DNA of 64,000 bases from Euphorbia lathyris. Its lineage: Eukaryota > Streptophyta > Magnoliopsida > Malpighiales > Euphorbiaceae. The notes under the pieces were generated by a model, which did no database searches, was not told the origin of the DNA, and worked only from the letters and a program-made list of their open reading frames with translations. The stretch's first letter is position 1. Each line of letters begins with the position of its first letter. Made by a program: the position numbers and the translations under genes. Shown one piece after another: positions 1-9,964 of this stretch. Location: contig NC_088911.1 in the NCBI RefSeq assembly GCF_963576675.1, positions 82,551,256 through 82,615,255 of the forward strand, in the 5' to 3' direction.

Positions 1-290
1 TTCGCATTACATTGCTAAAAATGTGGTACAAATCATAACATGCAGATCACATCTCCTCAAATGCGAACTTAGATACTAAATGTGAAACTGACAAATTTCG
101 AACTACCTTTTCTATGTCTATGATATGATTCTTATAGGAATTTGACAATGTTTGCTCTTTTAAGTAGAGTATGTCCACATATATTATTATTTGTTTGGTC
201 TTTTCGAATAGCCAATGGAAAAAAGTTGCAAGTAACATGACATATTTTGGGTGGTGAATCGAAGTTGCCCCGGGTTTAAAAAAAATCAAG
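1..290. other. Unassigned left edge
   Basis: About 290 bases in which I see no gene. They precede the recognisable transposase reading frame and probably belong to the 5' part of the same MULE, but no terminal inverted repeat is visible before the window edge. Confidence 0.3.
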
Positions 291-293
291 TTT

Positions 294-1615
294 GAGAAGT
301 TAAAACAGAGAATTTACACTTCTGTAGGTGTTGATCCAATCTTATATGATTTACGAATGTCCATGCAAGAAAAAGACAGTCCAAACAAAGTATCTATTGT
401 AGATCGCAATGTACGATGCTTCGTAGACTATTGCTCGCTGAATCCGACCTATGTGATGCCACTATATGTTGATTTGATACGTCAAATAATAGATGAGTAA
501 TCCTCTGCAAGACAGTGCACGTCCAAACCATATGTTGGACTTATCAAGTAGTGATTCAATTATTGATCAAATCACACATAAAGACGTATAGGTTCTTACA
601 ATGCCGAACATGGTGATATTGGAGATGTGTGGGGTACTTATAATGTCGAGCATAATGATGTTGGAGATACGTTTGTACCTAAGACACAACCAATTGATAA
701 AGTTGGTACTGAAATAAATGCATGAGCTGACCATCTCCCAACAAGTATCTATGAGGCAGATGGCAAAGATATAAAATAAAGGAAGACTGATCCATTCCTA
801 TGGCTTTTAGAGGTCCATGATGCACATGTGGTTCTTATTGTATATAAAGCATCAATATAGGTGATCGGTTTAAAGGTTCGTGATATATTCTTAAACAAAA
901 GAGAATTACAAGATGCACTCGGGAGACATGCAATTCAAAAGAAATATGAATGGAAGGTCTACATATCCAATAAGTCATTGCTTGAAGTTAAATGTAGGCA
1001 TGAGGATGTATGCAAGTGACGAGATAAAGCTATCGCGATACAAAATTACGATATATTCAGGCTTCGAAGAATGAATAGGATGGACCAACACACTTATCCC
1101 AGAGGTCAAATTCTACCACATCATATGCAAGTGGAGAAACGTGTTGCAGGCACACTACTAGCGAATAATTTTGATCATGATGATAGAGTTTATTTGCCTG
1201 AAGACATTATTTTCGATTTTGGGAAAGAACACACAATTAACCTCTCTTATGTTCAAGCTTAAAGAGCAAGAAGTTGGGTGTTAGAAGCTCAATGTGGTAC
1301 ACCAGAAGAGTCGTAAATATTGTTGCCAGACTACTGTGAGACATTGGAGAGTACTAATCTAGGTACGGTTACTCATATTAAAACCGATGAGGATGATCAT
1401 TTTAAGTATTTCTTCATATTTATGGGTCATTCTCTTAGAGCTTTTAAAGAACATATTCGACCCATTATATGTGTTGACGGAGCATTCTTAAAAGCAAATA
1501 TCCGGGTACATTGTATATTACGGTTCGTAAAGATGGTGATAATCAGATTTATCCCATTGCTTTTGGGATTGGACCGAATAAATCAAATGAAGCATGGACT
1601 AACTTTATGACCAAG
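294..1615 (+). pseudogene. MULE (MuDR-like) transposase, 5' portion, decayed
   Basis: Remnant of a Mutator-like transposase. Translating across several stops and frame changes gives an N-terminal plant-MULE segment (about 294-500), a MuDR DNA-binding zinc-finger-like segment (about 870-1020, with KRELQDALGRHAIQKKYEW and then C-x4-C spacing), and the start of the DDE domain at 1320-1610. There LPDYCETLES and FKYFFIFMGHSLRAF precede IRPIICVDGAFLKA, which holds the first catalytic Asp (VDG). A frameshift follows at about 1500; the next frame reads DGDNQIYPIAFGIGPN, the usual continuation. Coding then stops exactly at 1615, where a solo LTR is inserted, and resumes at 4568. Multiple stops show it is inactive. 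Family assignment is from motif order; no database was searched. Confidence 0.85.
1611..1615. repeat. Left target-site duplication (CCAAG)
   Basis: Five bases identical to 4568-4572, flanking the solo LTR. A 5-bp duplication fits LTR-retrotransposon integration and fixes both ends. Confidence 0.9.
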
Positions 1616-2109
1616 TGTAGACACCGGGGTCGGAGGACCGATGAAGAAAAATTATAAAAAGGGATCCAAATCAGTCGATTGAAATAAATGATGAGTCAAT
1701 AAAAAATAATAAATAAAAAAACGTTGTTCGAAGGAACCGTGGAGACCGGTTTGATCGAATTCGGAAATCGAATCGAGATGACGGGCGAATCGGTTCCGCG
1801 AGTGAAATCTTAAATCGTCTCGCCGAGTTCGGGGTATTTCACGCCCTTTTCTTATTAATTTTATTATTAATAAAATCTCGGGACGATAGAGGGTTTTATT
1901 TTGGTATCCGAGCAATCCAAAAAATATATATGGTTTTGTAAAAAGATCGATTTTATAAAAGCTAATTTTATAAAATCGGTTTTGACGAAAATCATTTTCG
2001 ATAAAAATCATTTTTTAGTTTTGGTTATTTTTAGATGTATTTTATTTAGTTAAACTTTTTATTTTTTTTAGTATATATAAACGCGGTCCCGTCGGGGGCC
2101 GGTATTTAC

Positions 2110-2370
2110 GTCACGGGCCGTTGGACGGCCCGTGACGGGGCTGGGCCGCCAAGGCCCAGCCCCCTGCACTTGGCATTCGGCCAAGTGCATTTTGCTACAC
2201 TTGGCCAAATGCCAAGTGCAATTTTAGTTTACAATTTATAAAAAAAAAAAAATTAAAATCAAATAATTATAATAATTATAATAATGAGTCATTAAGCCAA
2301 ATTAGCTTACCCTTGGCTCCAAGTCAAGAGTAAGCTAATTTAGCTTTGCTTGGAGCCTACCCTTAGGCTC
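2110..2370 (+). repeat. Tandem hairpin array upstream of the LTR TATA box
   Basis: Successive inverted repeats of differing sequence. Arms 2110-2121/2125-2136 pair over 12 bp with a 3-base loop. Arms 2137-2147/2153-2163 pair over 11 bp. Arms 2165-2174/2180-2189 pair over 10 bp. A further ACTTGGC-type hairpin lies at about 2198-2217. AAATTAGCTTAC pairs with GTAAGCTAATTT (about 2297-2343), and CTTGGAGCCTA with TAGGCTCCAAG (about 2350-2375). The array ends about 40 bases before the TATA box. Confidence 0.85.
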
Positions 2371-2411
2371 CAAGTAAAAAAAAAAACCTTAATTTTGGGG
2401 CTCCATTTGCC

Positions 2412-2419
2412 TATAAATA
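2412..2419 (+). promoter_or_regulatory. Putative LTR TATA box
   Basis: TATAAATA preceded by GCTCCATTTGCC. Its place relative to the palindrome array matches the minus-strand LTR copies. Transcription would start roughly 30 bases downstream; inferred from the motif only. Confidence 0.6.
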
Positions 2420-2978
2420 GGATAGAGCCCAATGCATTTTAGGAGAGCAAAAAAACCCGAACCCCTGGAAAAATTTCTCAAGACCCGAACAAAGCAAAAA
2501 CACAAAAAAAAATCCGACTCAAAACACTGTCAATCGACTTGATTTGGCATTCCTATTACCGATTGAGAGGTAATAATCCGAGGAACTAGACCCGTTTATT
2601 TATTCATCTCTATTTATTTATTTGTTTTTTTACATTTTTATTGTTTAGATTTGTTAAGTTAATTTTTTGTTTTGCATTTGAACAAGTATTTGGTTTTAGT
2701 TTTGAAATAAAAACTTCGTTTTGGATCCCAATACGAACCGTGACCCGATTCACGGGTAGTTCGGGATCCAAACGTCGTAGATCCGTTGTTTTATAAATGT
2801 TTTGAACCGTTATTTTCAATAAAACGTCGTTTTAGAATCCTCCGTTACAAACCATGACCCGATTTGGGGTAGTTTGGAGGCTAAAATGACAAAATAGAGT
2901 AGATCTAATGTTTTTTATAAAATCTGGAAACTGTTGGACTATTTCTGTAAATTGCCGTTTTCTGTCACTAAAAGCGGG

Positions 2979-3003
2979 TTACCGACGGATTTTCCGTCGG
3001 TAA
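2979..3003 (+). repeat. 25-bp perfect hairpin conserved in all family LTRs
   Basis: Arms TTACCGACGGA and TCCGTCGGTAA (11 bp each) around TTT. The same 25 bases occur, reverse complemented, at 35489-35513, 38182-38206 and 51901-51925. Confidence 0.9.
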
Positions 3004-3743
3004 TGCTGCTGGAACTTAAAAAATCCATTTTCCCAACCTTTTTCTCATCTTTTTTACATTTATTCTTGTATAGGTATATGTATAAATATGTAATAGGATT
3101 ATTAAAATTATTTTCAAAGTATATGACTAGTAATAACTTACTATTGAATACCTATTTTGTATATTTGGGTATGATTTTCATTAATTTGGTTTTATAAAGG
3201 CTATATGTATATTTTCCTTTTATTGTTTTGGGTGGGTTATCCTCCATATATTTATTATGTATAAAAACTATTTTAGTTTAAATATGGTTTTCTTATTTAT
3301 AAACTTTATCCATTACTTTTTACATATTCTCAAGTTAAAATAAAATGTGTATCATATCTAGTATTATACTTACTATCATTTTTACTTATTAATTCATATA
3401 TACATTATTATTTTACCTTTTTTATATAAGTATTATTATTATTTTGTCATAGTGTATATTCATATAAATAAGTATATTTATTTCCTCTTTTTTGAATTTC
3501 CTATATATATATATATATATATATGTTTTAAAAAAGTATTTGGGTTGGGTGAATTTGGGTTTAATTAGTAAGTGTTGTAATTATGTTCAAGTGAAGGTTA
3601 ATTGAGTGAAAAGGAGAAAATAAAAGACAAAAAGAGATTTCAAGTTGTTTGTTTAAATTAAAAGTTTTTCTAGATATTCCTAAAGTGTAAATAACTTTTT
3701 TTTGTCATTTTTAAACCGTTTCCAAAACATCACGTGTTGAAAC

Positions 3744-3997
3744 CTTAATCCGTTCCAACGACGGATTAAGCGAACATTGTAAATTGTTTCGTTGTAAATA
3801 ATGAAGTCTTGAATTGCTTTCCTAACTAAATGGTTTTGTACAAAATAAATTGACTTGTATGCTTAATCACGTTTTTAGATTAAAACTGTTTGCTCAACGT
3901 TTTCAAATGCTCAAGTCGTTCCAACGGCGATTCGAGTAATCATCATTAATAGGGTTTTGAAACGTACCTAAATCGTTCCAACGGCGATTAAGGTACG
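3744..3997 (+). repeat. Three hairpins sharing a TTCCAACG loop
   Basis: Hairpin 1: arms 3744-3753 and 3761-3770, perfect 10-bp stem. Hairpin 2: arms 3910-3918 and 3928-3936. Hairpin 3: arms 3963-3975 and 3985-3997, 12 of 13 pairs. All three present TTCCAACG in the loop. The same set is found in the other LTRs of the family. Confidence 0.85.
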
Positions 3998-4264
3998 AAC
4001 CATGTAAATAAACTCGTTTTTTTGGGAGTGAGATTAGCATAGATGTAATATACGATATAAAGCATAAACCACACTGTGAATAAATCAATTCTTTCTTCTC
4101 CCCCTCTCTCCCCTATATACTTTAAATTTATGCAAAATAGGTGATTCTTTACTAAAATGGCTTTTAATGACATGCTCAAAACGGTTTTCAAAACGAAAAA
4201 GAAAAGGTTTCAAATGAATTTTAAACTTAAAGAAATATGCGATTAGTCCGTTATCGCCTAACAC

Positions 4265-4567
4265 GCTGAGTAGGAGGCCGGTGGTTCATAACCGGGCGAT
4301 GTCGGGGTGCCTAGTAGCCTTTCTCCGGAAAGGAGCTAGCCTTCTCGGCTCGTACCTAAGTTTCTCGAACCCTCACCGGTCTCCCGCAAGGGATCGGTGT
4401 TCATTTTCCCATTCGTGGGTGGCGACTCTTCCATACTCCAAGCTCCGGTCCTGCCGAGCAGCTTGATTCCACGATTGGTTGCTTTCGGCGTCAATCACCG
4501 CTTACGTCGCCATGAGGTGTCCACCCCCGGTCTGCCCGGGCGAGGCCGTTCGGCACCTTGTCTAACA
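4265..4567 (+). repeat. GC-rich, highly conserved LTR end (U5-like)
   Basis: The last 300 bases stand out by GC content from the AT-rich LTR body and are the best conserved part among the four LTRs. At 4420-4429 they contain TGGCGACTCT, the first ten bases of the family's primer-binding site. An open frame of 61-101 codons occurs here in all copies, but I take it as a by-product of GC-rich conservation. Confidence 0.7.
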
Positions 4568-4572
4568 CCAAG
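4568..4572. repeat. Right target-site duplication (CCAAG)
   Basis: Second copy of the 5-bp duplication bounding the solo LTR 1616-4567. Confidence 0.9.
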
Positions 4573-5100
4573 CTAAGAGAATGTATTGGTGATGTCGACA
4601 ATTTTAGGATAATAGCAGAGAGACATAAGAGCATTGATCATGCCGTGAATTTGGTGTTTCCAAAAGCGATACATGGATCTTGTTGTCAACATCTCAAAAT
4701 GAATGTGAAGACCAAATTCCGGTCTATTAAGAAGATAAAAAAATCAGTATTAGCGAGATGTCAAAACTTATTGCATCTCTAATTTTGAAGAGGCATTCTC
4801 AAAACTATGTGAAATACATGCTCTTTGTGCGATATATTTAGAGGAAGCTGAAATCCAAAAATGGTCACATGCACAATTGTCTACTCGTTGTTACAACATC
4901 ATGCCTACAAATATAGTCGTATCATTCAACGCAATCATGGTTGATGGTAGACGTTTACCTATCACAATGTTGGTGGACTACATAAGAGTAACCATTAAGA
5001 AATGGTTTTATGAGAGACACAACGCAATAGGTTACTTTATCTATACTATTTGTTCAATTTAACCTCATATTCTAACATAATGTATTTCTTTTTCAGGAGA
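4568..5100 (+). pseudogene. MULE transposase, 3' portion of the split DDE domain
   Basis: Continues the reading interrupted at 1615, beginning with the repeated CCAAG. It reads IAERHKSIDHAVNLVFPKAI then HGSCCQHLKMNVKTKF, the MULE second catalytic block (canonical D-R-H-K-S-I) and the C..H block. The catalytic Asp is Glu here (A-E-R-H-K). At 4877-5062 it shows the downstream block (RCYNIMPTNIVVSFNAIM, then RRLPITMLVDYIR and W-F-Y-E-R). A frameshift near 4780 separates the two stretches. An AG acceptor-like site (TTTTTCAG) is at about 5097. Inactive. Confidence 0.85.
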
Positions 5101-5124
5101 ACGTACATCTCAGGAAGTTTGTAC

Positions 5125-7110
5125 TAGTTTTTTTTATTACATACCAGTGTATAGCAGGAATACGATTGATCATGTGCATCATTTGAGGATTGTCTTGACA
5201 CTTTTAAAGTAGAATCAATTACTTGCCAAAAGAGCAAAGACACCTTTGGAAGTCCTTCAATGGAGTACTTAGGTCACATCATCCATCAAGGAGGAGTTTC
5301 TACAAATTCTAAGAAAATTGAAGCAGTTTCAAACTGGCCAGTTCCTGTTAACTTGAGGCAACTTAGGGGATTTCGTTGGGCTTGCTAGGTATTACAGAAG
5401 GTTTGTTGGGAAGTATGGTGTGATCATTATGGATCTCACATGCTCTTTCTAATTTAAACAAATCACATGAGCCTCAAATTCCTTCTAGAACAACGCATCA
5501 CTCTACCCACCAACATAAGTGTATAGCCAAGTTTTTTTGTTATGATTTTGAGATTTCTTACAAGAAGGGAAAGGAGAATTTGGTTGTGGATGCTTTATCT
5601 AGGTTGCTAGTTACAGAATTTGCAACTCTTACAATCTTTTATACCAATCTGTATCCTTTTGCCTAAAATTGAGGCAAGTTGGAATCATGACACTCAGTTA
5701 CAGTCAATCATTCAAGCATTACAACAAGGGAACAACTTGGATGGGCCTTATACCTGGCATGGGTCATTACTTAGACGGAAGGCCATGTTGGTTTTGGGAA
5801 ATGACGTCCTAATAAGAACTAAACTACTACAGTTTATGCATAATAAATTATGGGAGGACATTCATGGGTACATGCAACTTACAAAAGATTGCAAATGCTT
5901 TTATACTAGAAAGGCACAGAGTAGAATGTTAGGAACTACATGACTTTCCAAACTTGGAAACATGAAAATTTCAACTCCTTAGGTCTCTTACAACCTTTGG
6001 CCATTCCTAAAAACATTTGGAGGGATATCTCTATGGATTTCATAGAGGGACTGCCCAAATCTATTGGGAAGGAAGTCATTATGGTCATAGTTGACAAACT
6101 GAGAAAATATACATATTTTCTTAGTCTTATCCACCCCTATATAGCCAACTCTGTGGCACAAGTGTTCCTTGATAATGTTTTTAAGCTACATGGGTTGCCA
6201 ACCACCATTGTACGTGATAGTGATCCTATATTCATGATTTCATTTTAGACTAAGTTGTTTAAGCTTCAAGGAGTAGAATGGCTTAAATCTAAAGCTTACC
6301 ATATAAACAGATGGTCAAACTGAGGTGGTAAATAGGTTCTTGGAGACCTACCTAACGTGTATGTCTAATGCCAATCCAAAGTAATAGGTGAAGTCGTTGG
6401 CACTGGCAGAGTGGTGGTATAACACTAACTTCCATACCTCCACTCATATGACCCACTTTAAAATTCTATATAAAATGCCACCACTTATACACATTTCATA
6501 TTTTCTAGGGCATTCCTCTCTTGAGTTTGTGGATCAGTTCCTCAAGGATAGGGAAATGGCTCTACAAGTGATGAAGTTCCAGTTGCACGGGGCTCAATAT
6601 ATAATGAAGCAGCAAACGGACCTTCACAGGACCGATTAAGAATTCAATGTGGGTGATTGAGTGTTTGTTAAACTACAGAGTACAGTTTTGCATAGTAATA
6701 AATTTTCTCCTAGCTACTATGGTCCTTATATAATAGAGGATAGAATTAGCAAAGTAGCCTACAGGTTGAACCTGCCAAATAGAATTGGCAACGTGGCCTA
6801 CAGGTTGAACCTACCAGCACAATCATCTATTCACCATGTGTTTCATGTTTCTCAGCTTAAAAGGAAGGCCCCCATCTCAAACTGTAATTCCTAATGAGCT
6901 CCCTACTGATCGTGTTACCATTCCAGTTCCTATAGCTACTCTAGACAAAAAAAAAATGGTTAAAAGAGGAAATCAGACATCTACCAAGGTCTTGGAGCAG
7001 GGGACAAACAGACCTCCAGAAGAGGCAACTTGGGAATTTGCTTCATTAATAAAAAGAAGGATTCCAAATTTTGCCATTAAACCTTGTGGACAAGGTTTCT
7101 AAAGGGAGTA
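5125..7110 (+). pseudogene. Ty3/gypsy chromovirus pol remnant (RT end to chromodomain)
   Basis: Read across many stops and frames: the RT catalytic box as FFYYIPVYSRN (both Asp of the usual F-D-D-I replaced by Tyr), then HVHHLRIVL, YLGHIIHQGGV and WPVPVNLRQLRGF. RNase H end is FEISYKKGKENLVVDALSRL at about 5548. The integrase zinc region (5620-5943) is followed by the core WRDISMDFIEGLP at 6020 and LHGLPTTIVRDSDPIF at 6187. The C-terminal SSIHHVFHVSQLKRK (6821) is followed by PPEEATWEFASL, a chromodomain-like end. That end identifies a chromovirus (Tekay/Reina/Del type). Heavily degraded, with no 5' LTR or gag. Confidence 0.85.
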
Positions 7111-7380
7111 GAATATTATGCGCATAATTTCGTTATGTGTTTTATTTACTGTCTTTTTTGTTTTGATGTCATTAGTTAGTGATTGTTGCCAATTGCGTTT
7201 GACACTTGTTGGTTGGCGTTTTTCCTTTAGTATTATGTTAAGGAGGATTTCCCAATGCCTAACGGTTATATTAGGCACACCTTGTACTACAACAAGTTTA
7301 TGAAATGAATTAGTATCTTTTCTCTTTCCGATCTCTTTCCCATTTACAAATCCCATTTACAAATTAAGAACTTTTAAGGT
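7111..7380 (+). other. Possible 3' LTR remnant of the chromovirus
   Basis: Follows the end of pol after a purine-rich AAAGGGAGTAGAA. It has a pyrimidine-rich end (TCTTTTCTCTTTCCGATCTC). No partner LTR is in the window, so the boundaries are guesses. Confidence 0.3.
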
Positions 7381-7997
7381 GACATTGCCAATTTGACCGT
7401 TGATGAGCGTCAAAATAAAAAATTCTAAAAGTTGATGATATTCTTATGGCTTCTAGGGGAGTGAGACAATTCTTTCTTAAATTGAGGTACTCATCCGTTA
7501 TGCGTTTAGTTTGATTAATTCTGATAGAATTAATAGATAGAAATTTAGGAGTTAATTTGATATCTGATTCAACGTTAAATGATTTGCAATAAACGTATAT
7601 GGCTAGTTGTGGTAAGAACCTGATGACTCACACACTATGAATTGAGAACCAAGGGCAAAATGGTAATTTTAAGATGGTCGAAATTGTTATATAGGTTGAT
7701 TTATTGATTAATTGGTTTTTAGAATAATTATAATTTGATTATAATTATTAATAAATTAATTAAACAAATTAAATCTAGTTAGAAAATATAAATAGTATAA
7801 ATTACACAATAGTCAAAATTGATAAATTATTTATAAATGTCTCATATTCTTAAAAAAAATTATTTATATATCAAATCTGGTCTTTTTTTTTTTCAATATT
7901 TTTTTATAAGTGACTAACTGAAAATTTGATAAAAATAAAAATAAAGTTATGATATTTTGATATTTAAGATTGAAAATCATATAATGATAAAATATAT
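7381..7997. other. AT-rich intergenic DNA
   Basis: No reading frame, repeat termini or motif that I recognise. Strongly AT-rich, especially 7690-7997. Confidence 0.5.
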
Positions 7998-8014
7998 AAA
8001 AAGCGATTTTGATA
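7998..8014. repeat. Left 17-bp target-site duplication of RTE LINE
   Basis: AAAAAGCGATTTTGATA, identical to 8676-8692. Length and identity fit target-primed reverse transcription. Confidence 0.9.
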
Positions 8015-8675
8015 ACAACAACAACAACAACAACAACAACAAAGCCTTAGTCCCGAAATGATTCGGGGTCGGCTAACATGAACCATCATATAAAACCGTG
8101 AAAATCAAGTCGTGTCAGCGACACAGATTCGCTCCCTCCACTCCGTCCTATCCACTACCATATTTTCCTCAATTCCCAATAAACTCATATCACTCTCGAT
8201 CACCCTCCTCCAAGTTTGCTTAGGTCTTCCCCTACCCCTCACCACTACATCCCTTTGCCACTCTTCGGTTCTCCTAACCGGCGCATCAAGCGCTCTACGT
8301 CTCACATGGCCAAACCACCTTAGTCGGTTTTCTCTCATTTTATTCTCAATAGATGTGACCCCTACTTTTGTCCTAATTATTTCATTACGCACCCGGTCCT
8401 TTCTCGTGTGACCACACATCCATCTCAACATACGCATCTCCGCCACCGACATCTTATGGATGTGGCAGTGTTTCACTGCCCAACACTCCGTACCATATAA
8501 CAATGCTGGTCTAATTGCCGTCCGGTAGAATTTTCCCTTCAATCTATTAGGCATGCCGGGATCACAAAGGAAACCCGTAGCACTCTTCCACTTCGACCAA
8601 CCAGCTTTAATCCTATGAGCAACATCTCCATCTACTTCTCCATCCGTTTGGATAATAGATCCTAAATACCGGAAG
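8015..8675 (-). mobile_element. 5'-truncated RTE-type LINE with (TTG)n tail
   Basis: The minus strand ends in about nine TTG triplets (8015-8041 on the plus strand as ACA repeats), the tail typical of plant RTE LINEs. The preceding 3' sequence TTTCGGGACTAAGGC is also characteristic. The insertion is exactly bounded by the 17-bp duplication, so only the last 661 bases were integrated. Coding part: 8105-8554. Confidence 0.9.
8105..8554 (-). pseudogene. RTE LINE reverse transcriptase C-terminus
   Basis: 149-codon open frame: [20 protein letters not shown], then [19 protein letters not shown] and [11 protein letters not shown], ending RGRPKQTW. This is the conserved region downstream of the RT palm in plant RTE elements. 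The frame is intact over what is present but lacks the endonuclease and catalytic RT, so it is dead on arrival rather than decayed. The rest of the frame continues upstream to about 8670 after a break. Confidence 0.88.
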
Positions 8676-8692
8676 AAAAAGCGATTTTGATA
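8676..8692. repeat. Right 17-bp target-site duplication of RTE LINE
   Basis: Second copy of the duplication at 7998-8014; no mismatch seen. Confidence 0.9.
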
Positions 8693-9154
8693 AATGTAAA
8701 TAAAAATTAAAACTTGGTTTTTAATGTAATTTCTTCAATATAAATATAGAGGAAGATATTTATCTTTAGAGTAGAGGTTATGCTTACTTTGTTTTTGATA
8801 AAGTAAGCTTACTTTAGATTGTTTATATTAGTTAAAAATTATATATATATAGGAATAATTAATTAGTCTTAAATCTATTTAGTTTTATATTATCCAATGT
8901 GATTAGGAGTCTAACTAAGAAAGAATAAAAACCTATAAATATCTTTAGGGATATTCGGCCAACGCACACCAAATACAAGCCAAAATTCTGAGTTTTAACC
9001 TAATTTTTTTCCCTCAAAATTACTTAATCAAATTAAATAATTTAGTTCGGGTTTTGCTTTTTGTTTGACGTCACTGTGGACTTCGTTAGAGGCAAGAGTA
9101 AGAAACAACAAGTAGTTTCTCACAGTTTGAGACTGAATATAGAGCATTGGCTTT
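8693..9154. other. AT-rich stretch, possibly an old LTR
   Basis: Contains a TATAAATA-like motif at about 8933 and pyrimidine-rich sequence after it, as in LTR promoters, but no matching partner or TSD. I see no gene. Confidence 0.3.
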
Positions 9155-9199
9155 GTGAAATTCAGTGGTTGGTTTACTGATTTGAATCTCGTGATTTTA

Positions 9200-9440
9200 A
9201 ACAAAAGACCACAACAAATATATCATGCGACAAATAAGTCTACAATTTATCTTGCACTCAACCCTTTTTCACGTGAGCGTTCGAAGCACATTGAAATCAG
9301 TTGTCATTTCATCAGAGAAAAGATTGCTTCATGTCAAAACCACACAACAATTGGCATATATCTAAACTAAGCCATTGCCAATCAAGTTATTTCATCCTTT
9401 GGTTACCAAACTAGGATGATTAATCTTCATCATCCAGTTT
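9200..9440 (+). pseudogene. Ty1/copia RNase H C-terminus
   Basis: Reads NKSTIYLALNPFSRERSKHI followed by EISCHFIREKIAS, the end of copia RNase H (canonical DNKSAI..A.NP..H.R.KHI). After a frame change comes KLG and INLHHPV, the usual copia pol end. Only the last ~70 codons remain. The downstream TTTGAAGGGG resembles a polypurine tract. Confidence 0.8.
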
Positions 9441-9655
9441 GAAGGGGTTATTAGAGATAGATTATTATAAGGAGTTTTTAATAAATTGTCTCATGCTTAA
9501 AAGGGTATTTTAGTAATTGTAATATTCTTTTCACTTTTGTTACCGTTACAACAACAGTAGCAGTATATAAGCTAACTGGTTGTAATCTTTGTAACTCGCT
9601 GATTCAATCAACAAAGTTTTCTCTTCTTACTCTCAGTCTGTTTTTGTTAAATTGT
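9441..9655 (+). mobile_element. Probable copia 3' LTR remnant
   Basis: Directly after the purine tract; has AGTATATAAGC (about 9562) and a pyrimidine-rich end. Termini are degenerate and no second LTR is visible. Confidence 0.45.
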
Positions 9656-9964
9656 GCAGAGATGCCTTACATTGCATATGATAATAGCAATGTGACAGCA
9701 GTTTGCCTGAAAATGAAAAAAGCCTAGCCACCAATTAACCAGAAGTTCTACAACACACTCGGAATACATGCTCTCTAGACATTAATCTAGCCATAATTTT
9801 CTTTTACTCTTTTTATACCCAAGGGAGTACATTGCACTCACTATAACTTCATCACGAAATGTGAGTACAATATGGTCTCGAGGTATATATATATATATAA
9901 ACCGTCCATCTTCATCTGCGGCCTGATGTATGTATTAATTGACAAAGAAGAAGAATTTTAGTCT
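9656..9964. other. Region downstream of the host gene
   Basis: Expected to hold the 3' UTR of the minus-strand RFS1-like gene. No clear AATAAA on the minus strand; a short AT repeat lies at about 9885-9899. Confidence 0.4.

Larger units (their letters stand above)
1616..4567 (+). mobile_element. Solo LTR of the Ogre-like gypsy family (2,952 bp)
   Basis: Starts TGTAGACACC and ends GTCTAACA, so it has TG..CA termini, and is flanked by CCAAG. It is the same family as the minus-strand LTRs at 33846, 36555 and 50276: shared are both termini, the 25-bp TTACCGACGGA hairpin, the TTCCAACG-loop hairpins, and the GC-rich last 300 bases. With no internal region and an intact duplication, it is the product of LTR-LTR recombination. 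Landmarks in order: palindrome array 2110-2370, TATA box at 2412, hairpin 2979-3003, AT-rich middle, three hairpins 3744-3997, GC-rich end 4265-4567. Length agrees with the complete 2,996-bp LTR at 36555. It splits the MULE transposase, so it is younger than the MULE. Confidence 0.92.

Noticed and set aside
4281..4466. ORF of 61-101 codons repeated in all four LTR ends (also 33942-34154, 36557-36862, 50297-50584)
   Set aside because: It is antisense in three copies and sense in one relative to the window, but always in the LTR's own direction; it differs at its C-terminus by indels between copies and has no protein-like features. Conservation is better explained by the conserved U5-like DNA.
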